From Sedimenticola sp. (lineage in GTDB: Bacteria > Pseudomonadota > Gammaproteobacteria > Chromatiales > Chromatiaceae): a stretch of DNA of 64,000 bases. The notes under the pieces are model-generated. The model made no database searches. It saw nothing but the letters and a program-made list of their open reading frames with translations, and was not told the DNA's origin. The stretch lies in assembly GCA_002869585.1 (NCBI GenBank), contig PKUO01000105.1, positions 86,156-150,155 on the forward strand. The letters are read 5' to 3'. Below are positions 31,033-40,312 of this stretch, piece by piece (position 1 is the stretch's first letter; each line of letters opens with the position of its first letter). The position numbers were made by a program, and so were the translations under genes.

Positions 31033-32688
31033 TTAACTTTCTTCTTCGGCTATCCAGCGTTTGACCACCTGGGCAACCCGTTTCGGGTCGTCGGCCACCA
31101 TCTGCCGTGCGGCATCAAGGGTGTCTGCATACTTTTCCGGACCGGCCAGTTGCATGTGCTCACGGTCCTGGCCCAAAGCCCGGGTTCCACCACCGTCCAG
31201 ACTTTCTGCATTCTCACCACCCGCCTCTTCAGCGCTGATCTTCTCGATTACCGGTGGTGCGGACAGCCGCTTCATGGTTGGCCGCAGAACGAACAGGATC
31301 AGGAACAACACCAGCAGCACGCCACCGACCTGCTTGGCCAGATCCCATACCCAAGGCTGCTCCCAGAGCGGTACTTCAGGCAGGGGTTCAGGAACCGGCG
31401 GCACCATGAAGGAGGCGTTGATTACCTTGACACTGTCACCGCGCTGTACATTGAAGCCAATCGCCTCCTGCACCAGTTGAGTGATTCTGCTGATATCCTC
31501 GGGGGTGCGCTCACTGCGCACAACTGCCCCTTCGGCATCGGCAATCAAGCGGTCATCGACAACCACGGCCACGGACAGACGACGCAGATCGCCGGTCGAG
31601 AGCCGGGTATGACTGATGGTCTTATCAAGTTCGTAGTTGCGTGTAGCGCGCTTGCTGGAGTTCAACGGCGTGCCCGCGGCGGCATTGGCGCCTTCGCCAC
31701 CGGCCACTTCCGGTGCCGTGCCAGCTGCCGGCGGCTGATTACTGAGGGCACCGGGTACACCCTGAGCGGCAGTCAACTGGCTTGCCTGTTCAGTGACCTG
31801 TTCGCTGCGCAGTGCAGGCAAATCGGGATTGAAGCGTTCCTGGGTCTGTTCGGTGACTGTAAAATCCACCTCGGCAGTTACCTGGGCACGCACATTATCA
31901 ATGCCAAGAATCGGGGTGAGGATATCCTCGATCCGCAGCCGATAATGCTCCTCCAGTTTCTTGGTGTAATCAAACTGGCTGGCGGTGAGCATCATCTCGC
32001 GGCTGTCAGCGGGATTGCTGAGCATGTTGCCCTTGTGGTCAATCAGCGTCACCTTGCCCGGCTCCAGCTCCGGCACGCTTGAGGCGACCAGATGGACGAT
32101 GGAGGTAACCTGTCCCTGCTCCAGTACGCGCCCGGGATAGAGTTTCAGAACAACCGAGGCGCTGGGTATCTTTTTCTTGCGAACGAACACCGATTGTTTT
32201 GGTGTGGCGAGATGGACACGGGCGCTCTCCACGTTGGCCAGCGTACTGATGGTCCGGGCCAGTTCGCCTTCCAGCGCCTTGTGGAAGCGCGCCGCTTCAA
32301 GGGCGCGGCTGGTGCCAAAGCCGCTCTCTTCCTGGAGCAGTTCAAAGCCGATTGAATTGCTGCGCGGCAGACCCTGACCGGCAAGCTTCATCCGCGCCTC
32401 GTGCAGTTGCGCGCTGGGCACCATCAGGGCGCCGGAGCCTTCGTCGATTTTGTAGCCAATACCGGCCTGGTCCAGGGCGGTGATCACCTCGGTGATATCT
32501 TTTTGGGAGAGACTGCCGTAGAGCAGACCGTAAGAGGGTGTCTGGGACCAGAGCACAATGGAGACACCCAGGGCGACGCTCAGGGCTATACCCAGCATCA
32601 CAGCCAACTGTCTTACAATAGGATTGTGCATGATCGGCGTCTGCCGGGCAGTGATCCTTGATTTACTATCTACGATTTCGGTAGCCAT
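31033..32688 (-). CDS. fliF: flagellar MS-ring protein FliF
   Basis: A 551-residue FliF with two membrane helices (about 27-48, LAVMLGIALSVALGVSIVLW; about 440-462, VGGVLLVLFLILFVL). Between them lie the YscJ-like ring-building motifs (YGLLYGSLSQKDITEVITAL, RVHLATPKQSVFVRK, ASVVLKLYPG). The alanine/glycine-rich insert at about 320-345 is the usual variable region. The C-terminal tail binds FliG. Complete and of normal length. Confidence 0.97.
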   Translation of the reverse strand: MATEIVDSKSRITARQTPIMHNPIVRQLAVMLGIALSVALGVSIVLWSQTPSYGLLYGSLSQKDITEVITALDQAGIGYKIDEGSGALMVPSAQLHEARMKLAGQGLPRSNSIGFELLQEESGFGTSRALEAARFHKALEGELARTISTLANVESARVHLATPKQSVFVRKKKIPSASVVLKLYPGRVLEQGQVTSIVHLVASSVPELEPGKVTLIDHKGNMLSNPADSREMMLTASQFDYTKKLEEHYRLRIEDILTPILGIDNVRAQVTAEVDFTVTEQTQERFNPDLPALRSEQVTEQASQLTAAQGVPGALSNQPPAAGTAPEVAGGEGANAAAGTPLNSSKRATRNYELDKTISHTRLSTGDLRRLSVAVVVDDRLIADAEGAVVRSERTPEDISRITQLVQEAIGFNVQRGDSVKVINASFMVPPVPEPLPEVPLWEQPWVWDLAKQVGGVLLVLFLILFVLRPTMKRLSAPPVIEKISAEEAGGENAESLDGGGTRALGQDREHMQLAGPEKYADTLDAARQMVADDPKRVAQVVKRWIAEEES

Positions 32689-32725
32689 TAAAAATTACGC
32701 CTCGTTAAACAGATTCCGAACCGCC

Positions 32726-33043
32726 TTAGATAGGCATGTTCATAACATCCTTGTAGGCATCGACCAGTTTGTTTCTAACCTGCACCATGGCCTGGAATGA
32801 GATATTCGCCTTTTGCGAAGCGATCATCACCTCCGCCAAATTTACGTCACCCTCCCCCAGCTCGAATGACGTCTTCAGTTCACTGGATTTCTGCTGGGCC
32901 TGACTCACAGTGTCGATGGATTGTTTCAGCATATCGCCGAAATCCACCGCCGAGGCCTGTGGCTTGGGGTTTATTCCACCGGAAGCCTGGGTCGCCAGGG
33001 TTCGCATCTGGGCAAGGACTTGGTCAACATTCATTGTGCTCAT
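32726..33043 (-). CDS. fliE: flagellar hook-basal body complex protein FliE
   Basis: A 105-residue FliE, the junction between MS ring and rod. It has the family's VDFGDMLKQSIDTVSQAQQ and the ending VMIASQKANISFQAMVQVRN. It starts the fliE-F-G-H-I-J run, and a sigma-54-type promoter lies 40-57 bases upstream of its ATG. Confidence 0.96.
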   Translation of the reverse strand: MSTMNVDQVLAQMRTLATQASGGINPKPQASAVDFGDMLKQSIDTVSQAQQKSSELKTSFELGEGDVNLAEVMIASQKANISFQAMVQVRNKLVDAYKDVMNMPI

Positions 33044-33084
33044 GGTCTTGAATACCTTATCGCTTTCCGTTCATTAAATTTATA

Positions 33085-33100
33085 TGCAGATTACGCACCA
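33085..33100 (-). promoter_or_regulatory. sigma-54 promoter of fliE
   Basis: On the minus strand TGGTGCGTAATCTGCA gives GG and GC separated by exactly ten bases, and matches TGGYRCRN4TTGCW at all fixed positions but one. Transcription would begin near 33075, about 30 bases before the fliE ATG. FleR, encoded just upstream, is the expected activator. Confidence 0.8.
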
Positions 33101-33107
33101 ACTTTTA

Positions 33108-34460
33108 TCAACCCGGGATTGCAACACCCGAATCCCGCAAGCGGGCAATCTTGTAGCGCAGGGTTCGCTGGCTGATACCGAGTTTCTCAGCGGCATTCTT
33201 GCGGTTGCCATTGCCGTCGCGCAGCGCATCGATAATCAACTGTTCTTCGCGGCTTTTCAGATCGTCGTTGAGATGGCCCTTGTTGTTAAAATCCACGGTT
33301 TCCGAACCCCGCGGCTGTTCCTGGCGTATAGACGAATCCATTTCGAAGGAGAGGTGTTCCGGCAGAATTTCATCGCCACTACACAGGATAAGTGCACGCT
33401 GAACGACGTTATCCAGCTCCCGGACATTGCCCGGCCATGAATGACTGATAAGGCGCTGTTCGGCAACACGGCTCATCTGTGGTGCCAACCTGCCCTGCTC
33501 CGCGCAGTGGCGCTGTAGCATATGTTTTGCCAGCGGCAGAATATCCCGGGGACGCTCGCGCAGTGCCGGCAGATAGAGCGGAAATACATTCAGACGATAG
33601 AACAGGTCTTCACGGAAACGCCCTGCCGCGACCTCTTCGCGCAGATTGCGGTTGGAGGTCGCCAACACCCGAACATCCAGGGGTATCAGAGTACGCCCCC
33701 CCAGCCGTTCCACCTCGCGTTCCTGGAGAACCCGCAACAACTTGGCCTGTAGCCCGAGACTCATCTCCGAGATCTCATCCAGCAGCAACGTGCCGCCCTG
33801 GGCCTGTTCAAACTTACCCGGTGCCGACTGGTAAGCGCCGGTGTACGCCCCTTTTTCATAACCGAAAAGGACCGCTTCTAACATGTTGTCCGGAATTGCC
33901 GCGCAGTTGATCGCGACAAAGGGGGACTCGCTTCTCGGCGAGTGCCTGTGAATGAAACGGGCGTAGACCTCTTTACCCGCACCACTATCACCGGCAATCA
34001 TCACCGTCACCTCACTCCTGGCAACCCGCTCGGCCAACAGCAGCAGTTCTCGTGAACGCAGATCTTCGGCAATTACCAGCTGATCTTCACCCTGGTGATG
34101 GATAACCGACTTTTCGACCTTTTTCAGCAGCAGTTCCGGTTCGAAGGGCTTGGCCAGGTAATCAACCGCGCCATCGCGCATGGCGGAAACCGCCTTCTCG
34201 ATATTGCCGTAGGCGGTCATCAGCAGCACCGGGATATTCGGGTAACTGTTTTTAATCCGGGCCAGCAGCTCATTGCCATCCATCGGCCGCATCTGGACAT
34301 CGCTGATAACCATGCCGACCTGCTCCCTTTCCAGGGCATTCAAGGCTGAGCGGCCATCACCAACTCCAATTACCTCGTAGTCAGCCAGTTCGAGCGTGTC
34401 GCATATGGCTTCACGCAGGGTGGGATCATCTTCAACGACAAGAATGGTTGCCTGACTCAT
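33108..34460 (-). CDS. fleR: sigma-54-dependent flagellar response regulator FleR/FlrC
   Basis: A 450-residue NtrC-type regulator. A receiver domain (1-120; phosphoacceptor D in MVISDVQMRPMDG) is followed by the AAA+ domain with Walker A GDSGAGKEVYARF, the sigma-54-contacting loop written GAYTGAY in place of the usual GAFTGA, and Walker B GGTLLLDEISEM, then a Fis-type HTH (NRKNAAEKLGISQRTLRYK). It activates middle flagellar promoters. Its gene overlaps fleS by four bases. Confidence 0.95.
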   Translation of the reverse strand: MSQATILVVEDDPTLREAICDTLELADYEVIGVGDGRSALNALEREQVGMVISDVQMRPMDGNELLARIKNSYPNIPVLLMTAYGNIEKAVSAMRDGAVDYLAKPFEPELLLKKVEKSVIHHQGEDQLVIAEDLRSRELLLLAERVARSEVTVMIAGDSGAGKEVYARFIHRHSPRSESPFVAINCAAIPDNMLEAVLFGYEKGAYTGAYQSAPGKFEQAQGGTLLLDEISEMSLGLQAKLLRVLQEREVERLGGRTLIPLDVRVLATSNRNLREEVAAGRFREDLFYRLNVFPLYLPALRERPRDILPLAKHMLQRHCAEQGRLAPQMSRVAEQRLISHSWPGNVRELDNVVQRALILCSGDEILPEHLSFEMDSSIRQEQPRGSETVDFNNKGHLNDDLKSREEQLIIDALRDGNGNRKNAAEKLGISQRTLRYKIARLRDSGVAIPG

Positions 34461-35671
34461 GCGACACCTCTCATGCTTTGCGTGTCCAGTTGTGTTTGGG
34501 TATGGGTGGATTCGAGGCCGAGACCCGGAAACGCCATCCTGAAACCCGCGCCTCCGGTGGCGGGACGAAACAGTGAAATATGCCCCTGATGTCCCAACAC
34601 TACCGACTGGACAATCGCCAGCCCAAGCCCGGTACCGTCTCCACGCGTGGTAAAGAAAGGGTCGAACACCTGTGAAATGATCTCGGCGTCAATCCCCGGG
34701 CCATCGTCGTAAAAAGACAGCTCAATCCGGTCATCGGCCTGTTGCAGGGAGACGAACAGGCAGACCCCTTCGCCCCCGTGATCAAGGGTATTGTTGGCGA
34801 GATTGTTGAACGCCCCCAGCAGCGCATCCGCATTGCCGCTGATAGCCAGATCACCGGAGGTTTGATCATCCAGAATGATGCTGGCGTTCTGGTGTTTGAA
34901 CAACGGCTCCAGTGTCTGCACCATCTCATCGAGTACCTGTGTCAGCCAGATAGTTTCCGGCTCATATTGGCCACCACGCGCAAAGGCCAGCATATCGTTG
35001 ATCTGCCGCTCCATGTGATGCAGGCGTGTCCGGCATCTTTCCGAGAATTTTTCACGCTGCCCGGCGCTGAGATCCTGGCGCGCCAGGTTAGCGGTGTACA
35101 ACAGGGCTGAGGAGAGTGGCGTTCTGATCTGATGTGCCAATTGCGCCGCCATCTCACCCATGGCGGTCAACCGCTGCTGGCGATCGAGCCGCTCCTGCAT
35201 CTCACGCTTCTCAGTGATATCCAGAATCAGGATGATCTGGCCTGCCTCGCGGTCCAGCGCCTTCTGAGTGAGATTGATCAGGGTTCCCGAGCGTAGTCGG
35301 TGCTCTTCACCCTGGGGTTTGCCACTGAAATGGAATTTGGTGACCTCAGGCCATAACTGACCGATGGCAATCCCCGGCATCAGGGACTCCGCCACCGGAT
35401 TGATCTGTTGCAGGCGTTGCTCGGCATCGATAACGATTACCCCCGCCGGAAGGGTATCCAGCAGCTTTGACAGGCGATTGGCGAGAATCTCTTTTTCAGC
35501 CAGTTGGCGCATACGCTCACTGCGGGCGGCAGTGAGTTCATGGTTGAGTTTGGCTACCCGAGTCTGGAGCTGATGGTAGGAGTCAACGAGTTGCTCGGAT
35601 ACCTGGTTAAAAACCTGGAAGGCATCTTCAAGCTGTTGTTGCTGGTTCGGACTGCTGCTGTCGGTTTGCAT
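34457..35671 (-). CDS. fleS: flagellar sensor histidine kinase FleS/FlrB
   Basis: A 404-residue soluble histidine kinase. An N-terminal coiled coil and a PAS domain (LLDTLPAGVIVIDAEQRLQ) precede the HisKA helix with the phosphorylated histidine in AAQLAHQIRTPLSSALLY and the HATPase domain (N box FNNLANNTLDH, G boxes DDGPGIDAEI and GDGTGLGLAIV). No membrane segment, as usual for FleS. It phosphorylates FleR. A sigma-54 promoter lies directly upstream. Confidence 0.95.
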   Translation of the reverse strand: MQTDSSSPNQQQQLEDAFQVFNQVSEQLVDSYHQLQTRVAKLNHELTAARSERMRQLAEKEILANRLSKLLDTLPAGVIVIDAEQRLQQINPVAESLMPGIAIGQLWPEVTKFHFSGKPQGEEHRLRSGTLINLTQKALDREAGQIILILDITEKREMQERLDRQQRLTAMGEMAAQLAHQIRTPLSSALLYTANLARQDLSAGQREKFSERCRTRLHHMERQINDMLAFARGGQYEPETIWLTQVLDEMVQTLEPLFKHQNASIILDDQTSGDLAISGNADALLGAFNNLANNTLDHGGEGVCLFVSLQQADDRIELSFYDDGPGIDAEIISQVFDPFFTTRGDGTGLGLAIVQSVVLGHQGHISLFRPATGGAGFRMAFPGLGLESTHTQTQLDTQSMRGVA

Positions 35672-35714
35672 TTATCTTGGCCACTGTCTTTGCATTTGAG
35701 CTCAGACCAGTAAC

Positions 35715-35730
35715 AGCAAAATGCATGCCG
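35715..35730 (-). promoter_or_regulatory. sigma-54 promoter of fleSR
   Basis: On the minus strand CGGCATGCATTTTGCT has GG and GC exactly ten bases apart and a full TTGCT -12 element. The start point would be near 35703, about 30 bases before fleS. FleQ, encoded upstream, is the known activator of this promoter class. Confidence 0.85.
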
Positions 35731-35784
35731 AAGATGGTTTTTATCGATTAATCAGCGGGTTACAAACTGCACCGAGCGGTACAG

Positions 35785-37266
35785 TCAAATAATTGGCATC
35801 TCATTACTGCGCTGAAGGCCATATTTACGTAACTTCTCGACCAGGGTGGTTCTGCGCATCTTCAGACGTTTTGCAGCATGGGCTACCACGCCGTCGGACT
35901 CATCCAGGGCCTGGCGAATCAGATTGAACTCCAGGGTGCTGAGATGCTCCTTGAGATCTATCCCCTCATTGGGCAGGCGCGGTACCGTCACTACCGTTTC
36001 CGGTTCGTCACCCTGCACGGTCACCTCGGGCAGCACTGTGGAGGCCTGCACACTGCCCATCCCCAGCCGGAACTTCTCCGGCAGTTCTCTCACATCCACC
36101 ACCCCATAGGGGTAGAGAATGGCAAGACGTTCGATCATGTTCGCCAGTTCGCGGACATTGCCGGGCCAGTTGTACTGGGTGAGGGCCATCACTGCGGCCG
36201 GCGTCAGCCTCACTGAACCGCGTTTCTCGGTCTCGATACGCGAGATCAGGTCGTTGACCAGCACGGGAATATCCTCGACCCGGTCACGCAGGGGAGGCAT
36301 CTCAATCGGGAATACATTCAGGCGGTAAAACAGATCTTCGCGGAACTTCTCCTGTTTGATCGCCTCCTCCAGATTACGGTGGGTGGCTGCGATAATCCGC
36401 ACATTACAGTTGATGGTCTTGTTACTGCCAACGCGCTCGAATGTCCTCTCCTGCAGCACCCGCAACAGTTTCACCTGCATCGGCATGCTCATGTCGCCGA
36501 TCTCGTCCAGAAACAGGGTGCCGCCGTCCGCCAGTTCGAATCTTCCCTGTCGCGCGCTGATGGCGCCGGTAAAGGCGCCTTTTTCATGGCCGAAAAGCTC
36601 GCTTTCGAGCAGATCTGCCGGGATGGCTCCGCAGTTGACCGGAACAAAGGGTTTACCGCGGCGGCCGGAGTTGTAATGCAGTTTGCGCGCAACCACCTCT
36701 TTTCCGGTGCCTGACTCGCCCAGCACGAGAACGGTCGCTTCGGTGTTGGCTACCTGTTAGATCATTTTGTTGATGCGTCGGGTAGCACGGCTGTTTCCGG
36801 AAAGGCTGCGGAAAAGTTCAATGGGGCGCCGGCCCTCGCAGGCAGACTTATGCTGTTCCTGATAAATCTGCGCCCTGTGCAGCAGATTCATCAGCACTTC
36901 ATAACGGGTCGGGAGCAACAGTGAACCAATGAATTGCGATCCTGCACGCAGCTCCTCTGGATTCTCTGCATTGTTGATGATGCGGAAAAGCGCTGGCTGG
37001 CTGGGTGATTTCTCGACCAGCGCAATCAGCTTGTCGCGTTGATCGTCATGGATATCGGGGCCAAGAATAACCGAAACGCAGCTATCCTTGAACTCCTTGC
37101 CGAGGCGCTCATTCAGATCCTCATCGCCCGAGTGAACTTCGAGCTTATAGTCGAGGAATTCGAAAATATTTCTCAGATATCCAATGCGTTCAGAATCATC
37201 ATCGACAAGCAACACACAGCCGCTATCGAGCGTTTGGCATACCTCAGATTGTGCTCCCCGTTCCAT
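35785..37266 (-). pseudogene. fleQ: flagellar master regulator FleQ/FlrA interrupted by an in-frame TAA
   Basis: One frame from 37266 to 35785 encodes all of FleQ: the atypical receiver-like FleQ domain (GCVLLVDDDSERIGYLRNIF), the AAA+ domain (Walker [20 protein letters not shown], Walker [13 protein letters not shown]), and a C-terminal Fis HTH ([13 protein letters not shown]). A TAA at 36757-36759 lies between RRINKMI and [16 protein letters not shown], just before Walker A. As I recall it, Pseudomonas FleQ reads QMMQQVAD here, so CAA to TAA is the simplest change. The product would be an isolated N-terminal domain unable to activate sigma-54 promoters. No other damage is visible. Confidence 0.9.
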
Positions 37267-37313
37267 TCAACCGCCCAAGTCTTTCAATGTTGGAAAACCG
37301 AAAAATTTCTGGA

Positions 37314-37342
37314 AGTTAAGCACTTTACCGCATCGATGTCAA
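37314..37342 (-). promoter_or_regulatory. candidate sigma-70 promoter of fleQ
   Basis: On the minus strand a perfect -35 TTGACA (37337-37342) is followed after 17 bases by TTAACT (37314-37319), a weak -10. It lies about 48 bases upstream of the fleQ ATG. Confidence 0.4.
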
Positions 37343-37374
37343 AATAATGTCGCTAGGGGAAAACCTGACAGAAG

Positions 37375-37394
37375 AAAAACAATCCTAAGATTGT
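37375..37394 (-). terminator. probable terminator after the PilZ-like gene
   Basis: On the minus strand ACAATC-TTAG-GATTGT is a six-base-pair hairpin followed by TTTTCTTC. It lies 26 bases after the stop of the gene at 37420-37974 and before the fleQ promoter. The stem is short and AT-rich, so confidence is moderate. Confidence 0.45.
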
Positions 37395-37419
37395 GTTAAT
37401 CAGAATTCAGCATCTGGTA

Positions 37420-37974
37420 CTATGGATTTACTGATTTCTGGCTGGCAATCTGTCGCCTGTGATAGCGGAAAATCGCCTTTTCCAGTAGATCCGTCACTAA
37501 CTCAGACTGTAATTTGAAGGCCAGCAGCATCCGTAAACCACCGGGCTCCCGGAAGACATTGACCACCTCGGCCAGCAGCTTTAACGGACGGGGTAGTTTC
37601 GGGTCAAGACCAAGAGAGAGCCACACCTGCTGAGAGGGTTGCAGGTCTGTGCTCTCACCCATCCACTCAGCACCCCTGGATGAGAGGCGAAGTGAACAGG
37701 GCTTGAGGTCAGCGCTCTCCGTCGTCAGCAGTTCGGAAACCAGGTCCAACAACAGGTCAAGCTTGGCCTCCACCCTTGCCAGGTTGGCATTGCTCTCGTA
37801 AGTCTCGTCATACGAGTCTTTTCTGACATCCTCCAGGGAATGTAGAAGACCCAGCAGACGTTCATTTCTGTGATTGGCCACAGAGCAATCATAGTCGGTG
37901 TATACGCACGCGACCTCCCAGGCAATCGGGAATTCGCCGTGACAATCCAGTACGCCGTCGAACGGATCAAGCAC
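37420..37974 (-). CDS. PilZ-like cyclic-di-GMP effector candidate
   Basis: A 184-residue protein with a conserved-looking N-terminus (GEFPIAWE), a helical middle (LEDVRKDSYDE ... LLDLVSELL) and a C-terminal beta-rich part (LRLSSRGAEWMGE ... QVWLSLGLDP ... LLAEVVNV) with the strand order of a PilZ domain. The usual RxxxR and D/NxSxxG c-di-GMP residues are not clear, so it may be a non-binding or divergent PilZ. It starts with GTG and lies immediately upstream of fleQ on the same strand, in keeping with a motility role. Confidence 0.65.
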   Translation of the reverse strand: MLDPFDGVLDCHGEFPIAWEVACVYTDYDCSVANHRNERLLGLLHSLEDVRKDSYDETYESNANLARVEAKLDLLLDLVSELLTTESADLKPCSLRLSSRGAEWMGESTDLQPSQQVWLSLGLDPKLPRPLKLLAEVVNVFREPGGLRMLLAFKLQSELVTDLLEKAIFRYHRRQIASQKSVNP

Positions 37975-38085
37975 TCTCTTTCACCTCTGAATCAACTAAC
38001 CTCTGATTAATTACCCCGATGGCTTGACATATTGGACGGCCTTCCTTAGAAAGACAACTGTGATAACCCATACAGGCTCCGTCTT

Positions 38086-39354
38086 TTGAGCGACATTCCT
38101 TTAAGTGTTCTGTTTACCACCCTGGTAATCCTGATCCTGCTTTCCGCATTTTTCTCTGGTTCAGAAACTGCGTTGATGACGCTTAACCGTTACCGGTTAA
38201 GGCACCTGTCCAATGATGGCCACCCCGGGGCGGTCAGGGCGGAGAAGCTGTTACAGCGTCCAGACCGGCTGATCGGGCTGATCCTGCTGGGAAACAACTT
38301 CGTCAACATCCTGGCCTCGTCAATCGCCACGGTCATCGCCCTACGCTTGGGCGGAGAAGGCGCCATTGCCATAGCTGCCGGGCTGCTCACCCTGATCATC
38401 CTGGTGTTTGCCGAGGTCGCGCCAAAAACCCTGGCCGCGCTGCACCCGGAAAGACTGGCCTTTCCGGCCGCGTTCGTCTATACACCGCTGCTCAAACTGC
38501 TCTATCCCCTGGTCTGGGTGGTGAATGGCATCGCCAACAGAATACTCAGATACCTGGGGGTCTCACCGGACCAGACCAATGGTCAGGCGCTCAGCCGGGA
38601 AGAGCTGAGGACGGTGGTGATGGAAGCCGGGGCAATGATCCCCAAAAAGCATCGCAAGATGCTACTGAGCATCCTCGACCTCGAAAAGGTAAACGTCGAG
38701 GACATCATGATCCCTCGCAATGAAGTGGATGGTATCGACATCGATGAGCCAATCGAAGAGACCATTCGCATCCTCAAGAACAGTCAGTACACGCGCCTGC
38801 CGGTGTTTGATGACAGCATTGATAACATCATCGGGGTTATCCATATAAGAAAAGCGATGCACGCGCTGACTCAGGGCGAGCTGACCAAAGATATCGTCCG
38901 CGAAATCTGCGACCCACCCTACTTTGTGCCAGAGGGAACGCCACTCAACATGCAGTTGCTAAATTTCCAGCGCAAAAAGAAGCGCATGGGGCTGGTGGTT
39001 GACGAATACGGCGATTTTCTCGGGATAGTCACACTGGTCGATCTGCTTGAAGAGATTGTCGGGGAGTTCGTCACCGATCCCTCAGACAGTGTTCAGGATG
39101 TCCAGCCCCAGGAGGATGGCAGCTACCTGGTCGCCGGCAGCGCGAATGTCAAGGAGTTGGTCCGCACCCTGCACTGGCAACTGCCGACCGACGGGCCAAG
39201 AACTGTAAACGGCTTGATTCTGGAGTACATGGAGACCATTCCCGAACCCGGCACCAGCCTGTTGCTCGAAGGCTACCCGGTGGAAATACTGCAGATTCAG
39301 GACAACGCGGTGCGCACGGTGCGGATAGAGCCTGACAAGAGACGCGAGAACTGA
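38086..39354 (+). CDS. HlyC/CorC-family (CNNM/DUF21) transporter
   Basis: A 422-residue membrane protein. The DUF21 domain (1-190) has hydrophobic helices and the motifs SAFFSGSETALMTLNRYRLR and LGNNFVNILASS. Two CBS domains (IPRNEVDGIDID ... VVDEYGDFLGIVTLVDLLEEIVGEF) and the C-terminal CorC_HlyC domain follow. It probably exports or regulates magnesium or cobalt ions, like CorC/YfjD. The start is TTG. Nothing in the neighbours narrows the role. Confidence 0.92.
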   Translation: MSDIPLSVLFTTLVILILLSAFFSGSETALMTLNRYRLRHLSNDGHPGAVRAEKLLQRPDRLIGLILLGNNFVNILASSIATVIALRLGGEGAIAIAAGLLTLIILVFAEVAPKTLAALHPERLAFPAAFVYTPLLKLLYPLVWVVNGIANRILRYLGVSPDQTNGQALSREELRTVVMEAGAMIPKKHRKMLLSILDLEKVNVEDIMIPRNEVDGIDIDEPIEETIRILKNSQYTRLPVFDDSIDNIIGVIHIRKAMHALTQGELTKDIVREICDPPYFVPEGTPLNMQLLNFQRKKKRMGLVVDEYGDFLGIVTLVDLLEEIVGEFVTDPSDSVQDVQPQEDGSYLVAGSANVKELVRTLHWQLPTDGPRTVNGLILEYMETIPEPGTSLLLEGYPVEILQIQDNAVRTVRIEPDKRREN

Positions 39355-39390
39355 AGACTGCCAATCGGTAGGACGTCACAATTTGCAAGG

Positions 39391-39417
39391 CCCTATATTG
39401 CATGTTGAAATATAGGG
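39391..39417. repeat. 9-base perfect inverted repeat between corC-like and FHA genes
   Basis: CCCTATATT and AATATAGGG are perfect complements around a nine-base loop, 37 bases after the transporter gene and 158 bases before the FHA gene. There is no T-tract on either strand, so it may be an operator or a weak factor-dependent terminator. The remaining AT-rich gap to 39575 also holds ACGTT-AGAGA-AACGT. Confidence 0.5.
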
Positions 39418-39575
39418 AGTATACTGATTTCCTAAAGGGAAATTACATATTTATTGATACGTTAGAGAAACGTTTTAATTTATCTTATCAGCAACAGGGA
39501 TGTCGATTGGTAATCAAAAAAACGGTAAAGCTCACTAGCTTCCAATAACTAGAAGAAAGATAAAACCTTTCCGGG

Positions 39576-40265
39576 ATGACCATGGCTAAATTGACCCTGT
39601 TCTACAAAGGCCGCGCTATCCACTCTCATGCCCTCGAGGGCAAACGGACCACTATCGGCCGGGATAAAGACTGCGATATCGTCATTGACAGCCTGGCAGT
39701 CTCGCCCAAGCATGCGATCATTACCCGATCCGGCCCTCACTTTCATATCAAACCTACCGGCTCCAACAAAGATATCCTGGTCAATCACCAACCGAGCGGA
39801 GAACAATTGTTGATTCACGGCGATATGATTCAGTTGGGCCAATACTCCCTCACCTTTGCCGAGAGTGCCGTGACACTGGACTTCAGCAAAACCACTCGTC
39901 CATCCACTGCCGGCGGAAGACCGACCGAAACAAATATCAACCATGACAAGCTTGATGAACTGGTCGGTTCGCTCAACGTGCTTCCGAAAAGCTGCTTGCA
40001 GATCATCAGCGGAGAGCATCTCGGAAAAACCATCCCCCTGCACCGTTCACTCCTGCGTCTGGGCCTGTCAGGTAATCAGTGCGCCATCATCGCCCACCGC
40101 AGTGACGGTTATTACCTATCCCATCTTGAAGGCGATTGCCCGCCCCTGGTCAATGGCAAGGCGATCAACGACAAGAGTGTTCTGCTATCAGATGGCAGTG
40201 TCATTCAGATCGGAGATATCCAGATGCGCTTTCATGAAGAAATCGCCAAGGCTGCCGCTATATAG
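39576..40265 (+). CDS. protein with two FHA domains
   Basis: A 229-residue protein with two forkhead-associated domains, about 1-95 (GKRTTIGRDKDCDIVIDS ... SPKHAIITRSG) and about 135-225 (RSLLRLGLSGNQCAIIAHRSDGYYL). The first keeps the R, S and H of a phosphothreonine-binding site. The second lacks the matching residues and may be structural. No kinase gene is adjacent. A PilZ gene follows 47 bases later, probably in the same transcript. Confidence 0.88.
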   Translation: MTMAKLTLFYKGRAIHSHALEGKRTTIGRDKDCDIVIDSLAVSPKHAIITRSGPHFHIKPTGSNKDILVNHQPSGEQLLIHGDMIQLGQYSLTFAESAVTLDFSKTTRPSTAGGRPTETNINHDKLDELVGSLNVLPKSCLQIISGEHLGKTIPLHRSLLRLGLSGNQCAIIAHRSDGYYLSHLEGDCPPLVNGKAINDKSVLLSDGSVIQIGDIQMRFHEEIAKAAAI

Positions 40266-40312
40266 CGAAAGCATCGGCCCCTGTGGCCCAGCGAATCGAG
40301 ATAGGGAGTGCC

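Noticed and set aside
14538..37266. Alternative genetic code with TAA/TAG read as glutamine
   Set aside because: Many intact genes here end properly at TAA or TAG (for example smc, ligA, mcp-flanking genes) and glutamine is otherwise encoded normally, so a global reassignment does not fit.
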